DNA of 64,000 nucleotides from positions 292,772 through 356,771 of the forward strand of contig QPMI01000411.1 in the NCBI GenBank assembly GCA_004431415.1, read 5' to 3'. The translations under genes were made by a program, and so were the position numbers. The stretch comes from Cyanophora paradoxa. Taxonomy: Eukaryota; Glaucocystophyceae; Cyanophorales; Cyanophoraceae. The notes beneath the pieces were generated by a model. It did not search any database and was not told where the DNA came from. It saw only the letters and a list, made by a program, of their open reading frames with translations. Below, piece by piece: positions 56,799-64,000 of this stretch. The first letter of the stretch is position 1. Every line of letters begins with the position of its first letter.

Positions 56799-56935
56799 TT
56801 TAGGCAGGATAGGGGGACCGCGTACCCCCCTTCAGCGGGCCCTGCCTGCGTTGCCCGCAGGCTTGTCGCCCCCGTAGGTGGCACGGACGCAGCTAAGCTC
56901 CTGCGTAGTCCGCAGCTAGCGTGCCCGTGTTATCA
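56799..56935 (+). other. 137-bp gap between the Fanzor stop and the next start codon
   Basis: It is short for this window, where most intergenic regions are 0.3-2 kb. The promoter of the next gene and the 3' end of the Fanzor transcript must overlap here or lie within the neighbouring genes. No terminal repeat was recognised. Confidence 0.5.
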
Positions 56936-59900
56936 ATGCGCTCACCGTTGCCCATCATCTACCCTCAGGCCGTATGGCTGAGCTGTTATCCGGGCGCGCT
57001 GGAAACGCCTCAAGACCGCCGTAACCTTTTCATGTATTCGGGGACTCTTACAGGTTAGCCGGCCAACCGGGCCCCACCGATCCCCGCCCGCCGACCCTCC
57101 CGATCGGCCCCCCCGCAGGCCTACAGGTCTCGTTCTCGCTTGTTTGCTGGGGCAGCCTCGTCTACGGCTGGGACATGTCGTGCAGGTGCTTTGCAGTTCA
57201 TGTTTCTCGCCTCGAGGGCGCATAGATCGGGAGCGCCCGCGGCGCTCACCGGTGCCGGGGGCGCCGCGCAGGCCGCGGAGCGTGGCGGTGACGGTGGGCG
57301 TGCCGCTGCTGGTCTACTGCGGCTGGTACGGGGCCGGCTGCTGCCTCATGGCCTACGCCCTCCCCCTTCGGTTCCTGGAGCTGCCGTTTGTCCTGCCCGC
57401 CATCGGTGAGAGAGCCTCCTCCTGATCTCTAGATCTGGCCCTCCACCGGGTGCGCCCCGGCCCGCTGAGCTCTGGCCCTTGGCGCGTGCGCGCGCGCGCA
57501 GTGGCCGCCCTCTACGTCCCCTCCTGCGCCTCCTCCGTCCTCGTATGGAACCGCCTCCTGCGGCGGCGCCTGCACCCGCGCCCCGCCCTCGACTTCGAGC
57601 CCGTCGAGCTCGAGCTCGAGCCCGCCATGGCCAGCGGCGCCGGCGGCACGCTTGTCTCGGACCTCGACTCGCCCCGCCCCGCCCAGCCCTGCCTCAACGC
57701 CAAGACGGCGGCCCGCGACGCGCCGGCCAACGCCCAGCCCGGCGCCCCGCTGCTGGCCGGCGCCGTCGACTTCTGGCGGGCGCACTACAGCCAGCGCCCG
57801 CCGGCGCGCCCCTCGGCGGAGCTGCTGCTGCTGCGCGACGGCGAGGGGAGCCCGGGGGGCGGGGCGGGCCCGGGCCGCGGCGGGCGAGCGATCTGAGCGT
57901 GGCGGGCAGCGACGAGCGGGAGCGGCCGGCGCCGAGGAGGAAGCACCTGGCGCTGGCGTGGGGCGCGGGGGCGGAGAGGGATGCGCTGGGCCCGGCCTCG
58001 GACGACACTCTGGACGGGAGCCTCGCCCCGCCCCCCTCGGAGGAGGAGGCGGGTCCCGGGAAGGAGGAGGACGGGCCGCGCGCGCAGGCGGCGCAGGCGG
58101 GGGCCGAGGCGGGGCCCCTGACGGCGACCTCGCCCTCCTCGCGCATGGCGATCTCCCTCGCGCTCTCGGCGTCGGAGGCGGGCACGCCCCGGGCGCGCCT
58201 GCTGCGGGGCCAGGCGCTGCGCGCGGGGCGCCGCCGCTTCCTCGACGACGCCCCCGAGATGGCCTGGCGCCTTCTCAAGTTCATGGGCGGCCTCACCGTA
58301 CAGATCTACCCGGTAGCCCCTCCCTGCCCCCCCCACCCCCCAACAGGAGCCTTCTCCTTACGTCTCGCTTCGCAGATGTGGGGCTACGTCTTCCTCTTCT
58401 CGCTCTTCGAGGACAGCGGCTCCGCACAGGTGCCCCGCATTCTTCCGCCTACCCCCCCCTCCTCCCCCCCCCTCCGTGCGCCCCGTGAGACCGCACCTGT
58501 ACCCACCCGTCCGGCAGGTCCTCATCAGCCTCGCCTTCTCCGTCCTCTCATTCGCCACCTGCTTCGCCATCCTCCGCGTGCGCCGTACCCCCCTCCTCTT
58601 TCCTTCCCTGTACTGTGCTCATCTCCCTACCCCCCGCAGGCCTACAGGGGCTTCCTGGGGGACCTCCTCCCGGACTACGGTGGCCCCGTGCGCCCCGCGC
58701 CGCCCTCGACCCGCGTACCCCCCTGACGCCGCATACCCCCCGCGCGCGCAGGCCATGGCCCTCCTCTGGCTCCTCGTGCGCGTGTACCCCCTCCCCCGCC
58801 GCCGCGCCGCCGCTCACGAGAGGCCCTCTTCCAGCACCTCCTCCGCAGCTTCCGCCTGTGCGCCGGCCGGCCCGCCGTGCCTACAGCGCCAGCGCCGCGC
58901 CTTGATGCGCTGAGGCTGGCTGGGCGCGGGGCAGGCTGGTGAGCTTCCGGGCCTCGTCGGACCTCGTCCTCGCCTTCGGCGTCTTCAGGCCCGCCCCGCG
59001 CCCCCCCCGCGCCCCCGCGCCCCCCTCCGCATCCGCCGCCCCCGCCCTGACGCCCCGTGGCGCAGCGACTGCGTCGTCTGCTTCGCCCCGCTCCTCACGA
59101 CACGCGTCTCCGACGACGTCGGCCGCCGCCTCTACACCGTCGGCCCCCGCACCCCGCCCCGCCCCGCCCGGCCCCGCCCCGCCCCGCCCCGCGCGACGCG
59201 GGGGCAGGTGCCGGCGTCGGTGCTGGTGCTGACGAGGCCGATGAGGCGCCTCTCGAGCGCGCTCGCCTCGACGGCCTCCCTCCTCCGCTGGCGCCGCCGC
59301 CCCCGCTCCGTCGCCGACTCCCACCCGCACCTCCCGTGAGACCCCGCCCCCCCGCGTCTCTCAGGATCGGTCCCCGCGTGCCGCACGGCTCACGTGCACC
59401 GCGCTGGCTCGCAGGGCGCTGGCGGGGCCGCCGCTGGCGGCGATCACTCGGGAGCACGGGGGGGTGGAGCTGGTGCGGGAGTCGGGGCGGGCGCTCTTTT
59501 TCCTCCAGGCCCTCTCCTCCATCAGCGCCTCGGTCCAGTTCGTCGTCATCCTCACCGTCTTCCGCTTCGGGCCCGCCCGCGCCCTCTTCCCCTACCACGA
59601 GGCCGTCCTCCCCGCGCGGGGCTACGCCGCCTGCCTCCTCGCCGCCGCGGCCTCCGTCGCCATCATGGCCGCATGCCTAGGCGCAGTCTGGCTCCTCTCC
59701 GCCCGCGGCCCCGCCGGCCCCGGCCCCGGCGGGGCGGCCGCGGGGCCGGGGGCGGGGGCGGCGAGCGCGCGGCTGTGCTCGGCGGCGGTGCGGGACGGGT
59801 TCGAGATCGGGTGGACGATGGTGGACGTCTTCGGCAAGCGCATCGCTGGCATGTGCGCGAGCGCGCCGACCCCGCCAACTCGCACGGCTCCCTCATTTGA

Positions 59901-60037
59901 TCTCCGACGCGGCGCGCCGGGTCGCGCGCGGGCGCAGGTGGATGACGTCGGTGCTGATCACGACGGCGGCCGTCTGCCGCCACTACGGCGTCTTCTCCGT
60001 CGTCTTCCCCGCCGCCTTCGTCCCCTCCGCCCTCTAG
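56936..60037 (+). CDS. Unrecognised multi-pass membrane protein
   Basis: The start is the ATG at 56936 (MRSPLPIIYPQAVWLSCYPG). It joins in phase at a GTTAGC...CCGCAG intron to LQVSFSLVCWGSLVYGWDMSC. Hydrophobic exons follow: SVAVTVGVPLLVYCGWYGAG, VAALYVPSCASSVLVWNRLL, MWGYVFLFSLFED, VLISLAFSVLSFATCFAILR, AMALLWLLVRVYP and LVSFRASSDLVLAFGVF. Near the end come SSISASVQFVVILTVFRFG, AACLLAAAASVAIMAACLGAV and VLITTAAVCRHYGVFSVVF. The end is PSAL, with the stop at 60037. A hydrophilic loop rich in Asp/Ser/Arg sits at 57560-58260 (SDERERPAPRRKHLALAW; SSRMAISLALSASEAG). It has at least eight membrane segments and is probably a transporter or channel-like protein. No family is recognised. Confidence 0.6.
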
Positions 60038-60965
60038 CCGCCCACGGCCGCATTCTCAAGTTTCTTGGCAGCGCAACCAACGAATCTTATAGCTTAATAA
60101 CTTAATGAATAAGTGAACGTTGAAGTCTCTAGATCTTTGTTTCTTCAGTCAGTTCAACGGTTTACGGTACTGGTTGCTCCTACGAATTCCTCCTAATTTA
60201 CAAATTCCTCCTGAATATAATTATAAATATAATGCCGTCATCGATGCATATTCATGTTTTGCCTCCGTTCCCTTCAGCAGATCTCTAGACTACGCCGTAA
60301 ACGTACTTCATATCGATTGTTCGAATTCGTGTATCAGTCACTAAGTACTAGTGTAGACATATATATTTGCATGTGTTTACACAATGCGTAATATCGATCA
60401 ATGTTGCATTTGATCGTGAGACGGCATGACCCAGTGACGTGATGTCCGAATCCAATGATTCGCTTGCTGTTAACTAGCAGCACATCTTGTGATCTACATG
60501 TGGTCTACCAGGCTACGCGTATTTATATCCAGGTCGAGGATCCTCTACGTGCCGCAGTGCGATACGACGCGGTTACAACAGCGCGATCTAAACGGCACGA
60601 GGTGAAAAGAAATGCATATATGGACAGAAATTAAGTACATGGAAAGAAAGTATATGGAAAGAAAGTCCCCAGAAGATTAACCCGGAAATCCCCAAGAAAT
60701 GCACAACATAGCTAAAGCTACAGGAATACTATGATACACTACGGATACTGCACATGCGCAGCGCATACATACGAATCTACGGATTCGAAGAGGAGAACGC
60801 AGAGATCACTGACCACCCCGCGGCCGCGGGGAGCCGAAGAGCTCGCCCGATTAGAATCAAGCGGAGCATTGGAATTGACGGACGTCGACCCGCGTCAGAG
60901 CCGGTCGAGAGGCCAGCGGCGGGGCCGGAAGCGGGCCCGGGACGGCAGCTGAGGCGGGGCGGGGC
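60038..60965. other. Convergent A/T-rich intergenic region
   Basis: About 0.9 kb, clearly A/T-rich from 60060 to 60740, with a GGAAAGAAAGT repeat near 60640-60668. It separates the 3' ends of the membrane-protein gene (+) and RWP-RK copy B (-). No gene was recognised. Confidence 0.5.
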
Positions 60966-63733
60966 CTAGAGGCCCGGGAAGAGGGTGCCGTCGACGAGGA
61001 GCGGGCTGAGGCACTGGCCGCCCTCGGGCAGCGAGATGTCGACGGTCGGGAGCTCGAGGGGGGCCGGCGGGGCCGGGGCCGGGGCCGGCTCGGGGGCGGC
61101 CTTGGCGCGGAGGCGGGCCTCGGCGGAGGCGGCGAGGTAGCAGTGGAGGAAGACGTTCACGTCCTCCACCTGCACCCCCGCCCCGCCCCCCCGCCCCGCC
61201 CCCGACCCCTCCTCCCCCGACTCCTCCCCGCCCCCCACTCCCTTCGCAGCCGCGAAGGGGCCGGAAGCGGCGGCGGCGGGGCCGGCGGCGGCGGCGGCGG
61301 AGAGGCGCTGCTGGATGGGCCCGACGAGGAGCCGCCGCATCGCCGCCGTCGCCTCCTTGACTGCGGCGGGGTCAGCGGCGGGGCGGCGCGGGGGCGCGGG
61401 GCCGGCCGCACTCGAGGCGGATGGGTCGCGGTAGAGGAGCGAGCGCGCGGCGCGCAGCCGCGTCGCCGCCGCCGCGATCGCCGCGTGGTCGAAGCCCGGC
61501 ACGCGGTTCGCCAGCACGATCTGCGCCGCCTCAGGCGCGCCCCGGGGCCGGCGGGCCGGGCGGGGGCGGACCTCGGCCTGCTCGGCCCAGCGGGCGAGGG
61601 AGCGGAGCTTGCGCTGGGGCCAGCGGGTGATGCCGTGCGCGCGGCAGACCTGCTTGACCACCGCGGGGGCGATGCCCAGCCGCTTCGCCGCGTCCTGCGC
61701 CGGCGTCAGGCCGCGGGTGCGGGGGGGGCGGGGCGGGGCGGGGCGCGCGCCGCCATGGGGAGGTCGAAGAGGGCGACGAGAGAGTCGCGCGGGTGCGCCG
61801 CCGCCAGCCGCGCGATCGCCGCCTCCTCCCCTGCGCCCCGTCGGCCCCGGGACGGAGCGCCGTCGGGCGCCGGCGGGCGGCGCACCTCGGCGGCAGGCGG
61901 GGTCTGGAGGCGCGCGGCGGCGGCCGCGGCGGCCGCCCGCTCCGCCTCGAGGCGCGCCCGCAGGCGTGCCCGCTGCGCCGGCGTCAGATAAAGGAAGAAA
62001 AAGGAAGAAGAGGAAGGGGGTACCTGCTCGGCGGCGACCTTGCGGAGGAGCGGCTCGTCGGACTCGAACGGCAGCGGCGCGCGGCCTCCCCGCGGCGAGG
62101 CCGCCGCCGTGCCCGCGACCGCAGCGCGAGGAGTGCGAAGCGGAGGCCGGGCGAGTGTGGGCGGCAGCTCCAGAGAGAGGTTGACGGGAGCAGGGACGTG
62201 ATTATGGTCACGAACACTCAGCTGCGGCTGCGGGGCAGCGACGGGCCCGAAGCAGTCCGGGAGGGCGAGGGTGCGGAGGGCGCCGCCCTCGCCGTAGAAC
62301 GTCACAAAGTTGCACGCGGCGCCGGCGTCGAGGCACTGCGCCTGCCCGCGCGGCCCGTCCAGCGGCCCTGCGCTCCGCCCGTCGGCCCCGCGCCCGAGCC
62401 CGGCGCACGCGCGCGCGCGCACCCTCGTCGGCGTCGGCGGGGCGGGCGGGGCGGGGGCGGGGCGGAGGCGGCGCGGGGCTTGCAGAGCCAGGGGGCAGGA
62501 ACTTGCCGTCGCAGCCTGGGCGGGGCGGGGCGGTCAGCGGGGCGCGCTCCGAGGGGCGGGCGGGGCGGACCCTCGCGCTGGAGGCGCTCGAGGTAGGCGG
62601 CGTTGACAGAGCCCGAGAGGGCGAGCGCCCCGCCGCCCCGCCGCCCGTCCTGCGCACGAGGCGTCGGCCGGCGGCGGCGAGGGCGCGGGGCGCGGGGCGC
62701 GCACGGATGAGCCGCGCCGCTTGGCGGGCGAGGCGGCGGCCTCGAAATCGAGGTCGGCGTCGGGCAGGCTCCGCTTGCCCGGGACGGGCGTCGAGGCCTG
62801 CCGCCTCGGCGTGCTGGCGCCCGAGGCGGGGCCGGCGCGGGGCGAGGCCGCCACGTCACAGGCTGCCACGTCACAGAGCCGCCCCGGCAGGCTGTGCACG
62901 CTCTCCGAGCGCCGGATGCGCAGCCCCGCCAGGGTGCCCAGCACCGCCCCGCAGCTGCCCCCACCGGTACCATCAGCGGGGGCAGGAAGGGGGGTACAGT
63001 GGCGGGGGCGGACCTGTTGGCGCGATCGAGGTCCCCGAGCTGCGCGATCGGCACCCGCACAAACACGTACCCCGGCGGGGCTTTCGGGGATACAGCGCGT
63101 GAAACCTGCGCCCCGGTGCCGGTCGGACGCGGAAATGAGATTTTGCGACGAGAGGACTAATCCGGATCCGAAGGCACGAACCAGGGGCGAGGGGACCGGG
63201 GAGGGGTCCGAGGCGGGGGAGAAGGGGCCGGAGAGCGCGGCGGGGAGGCCGAGGGGGACTTCGATGTCGCAGGGCCGACGGCCCGCCGCCTCCTCCCGAG
63301 CGGCCGCGGGCGCCGGGTGGGCGGAGAAGTCGAAGGGGAAGGGGCCGGCGGGCTCGTCGGCCGGACTCGGAAGAGGGTGGCCATGGGCCGGCTCCTCGTC
63401 GGCGTCGAGGAAGAAGGCGCTGGGGGAGAGCATGGGGGAGCCCAGGGCCAGCGCCCCGAGCTCGCGCCCGTCCCCGCCCTCCGGCCCCGCCCCCGCCTCG
63501 TCGCCGCACGCGCCGGGGAGGAAGCTCCCGGCCGCCTCGCCGGCGAGCTCGAGGCGCAGGGCCGGCGAGTGGGCGAGGAACGGGTCGCTCAGGTCGAGCC
63601 CCAGGTCGAAGCCGCCGTGGCACACCGCCGCCTCCATCGCTCCCGCGCGCGCTTCGCAGTCCCGCGCCGCCGAACGCCCTCTCGCCTACGCGGTCGCGCG
63701 CGGATTCCGATGACGGAAATTCGCCGGCGACCT
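60896..63733 (-). repeat. Inverted duplication, right arm (RWP-RK copy B)
   Basis: This is the reverse-complement partner of 38805-41615. The arms are about 2.8 kb each and about 19.3 kb apart. Differences include a 15-bp tandem duplication at 62850-62879, a replaced block near 62110-62240, a missing 9-12 bp in AQLGDL versus AQLRGQLGDL, and a longer C-rich intron in the RWP-RK domain. Confidence 0.9.
60966..63637 (-). CDS. RWP-RK domain transcription factor, copy B
   Basis: The start is the ATG at 63637 and the stop is at 60966. It begins with the same MEAAVCHGGFDLGLDLSDPF as copy A. It keeps FDLPMA, then DAAKRLGIAPAVVKQVCRAHG and ITRWPQRKLRSL, so the DNA-binding domain is intact. It ends LLVDGTLFPGL, where copy A has LLVDGALFPGL. 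Copy-specific changes are a duplicated CDVAA, a shorter FVRVPIAQLGDL, and a replaced segment before SLELPPTLARP. The reading frame appears open in all exons, so it is a gene rather than a pseudogene. The two copies probably bind the same DNA motif. Confidence 0.85.
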
Positions 63734-64000
63734 TGGCCGGCGCGCCGATTGACAGGGCCTGGCTCCGCGGCGATGGCGTTGTGAGCGTACTCGTACGCGT
63801 TCTGCAGCTGCAGCTGCTGGCCAAGTTTGAAAGCCGAAGGAACCTTGCCTGCGCAGGCCGAAGTCTGAGACCTTGAGAACGAACTAAAGCTTGGAGCTTT
63901 TTCGGAAATGGATCGCCGCAGCTGCAGCTGCGCATGCAGGGGCTCCAATAACCGTTGAACGCGTACCGTAGTACGATGATACTACGGTCATCGGATGTCA
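63638..64000. other. Upstream flank of RWP-RK copy B
   Basis: The first 95 bp are shared with copy A. Beyond 63733 the sequence is unrelated to the copy A flank. It contains CTGCAGCTGCAGCTG at about 63803 and GCAGCTGCAGCTGC at about 63918. No gene was seen up to the window end. Confidence 0.45.

Overview
The window is nuclear DNA of a GC-rich, intron-rich eukaryote, most likely a marine microalga. A pelagophyte-like stramenopile or a haptophyte would fit; the sequence alone does not settle it. Genes sit on both strands, are cut by many introns of roughly 30-100 nt, and encode RWP-RK factors, ABCG transporters, a TKL kinase, a kelch protein and EF-hand proteins. Introns are C-rich on the sense strand (CCCCG pentamers, pure C runs), so their skew shows the transcription direction. 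Many introns must begin with GC rather than GT for conserved motifs to be rebuilt.

Layout: <1-1100 (-) partial secreted protein. 2904-5475 (-) TKL-type protein kinase. 6246-7709 (+) unrecognised gene. 8172-24878 (+) giant receptor-like membrane protein with IPT/TIG repeats, GCC2/GCC3-like Cys-rich repeats and about ten membrane spans. 25701-29716 (-) and 30234-34642 (+) two head-to-head ABCG half-transporters with Cys-rich N-terminal ectodomains. 35410-36673 (-) F-box/SEL1-like protein. 38901-41552 (+) RWP-RK factor copy A. 42970-44944 (-) unrecognised acidic protein. 45175-46564 (-) kelch protein. 47028-49276 (-) possible plastid membrane protein. 49527-52357 (-) EF-hand plus coiled-coil protein. 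53449-56798 (+) Fanzor (eukaryotic TnpB-like, RuvC) nuclease. 56936-60037 (+) unrecognised multi-pass membrane protein. 60966-63637 (-) RWP-RK copy B.

Two things stand out. First, the Fanzor gene can be spliced by hand into an apparently intact 650-residue protein from 11 phase-consistent exons. It holds all three RuvC acidic residues and a four-Cys zinc ribbon. A repeat family built on TCGTAATCGCAACCTC lies in opposite orientation on its two sides: a 155-bp tandem repeat upstream, and a 165-bp higher-order array inside the last intron, which splits the RuvC-III motif. Second, an inverted duplication of about 2.8 kb carrying the RWP-RK gene brackets a 19-kb interval that contains the Fanzor locus.

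Exon joins were made by eye from reading frame and splice signals. Gene ends are firmer than gene starts. In the TIG-repeat part of the giant gene (9.2-14.7 kb) the frame changes too often to be explained by introns I can see, so that model is only an outline.
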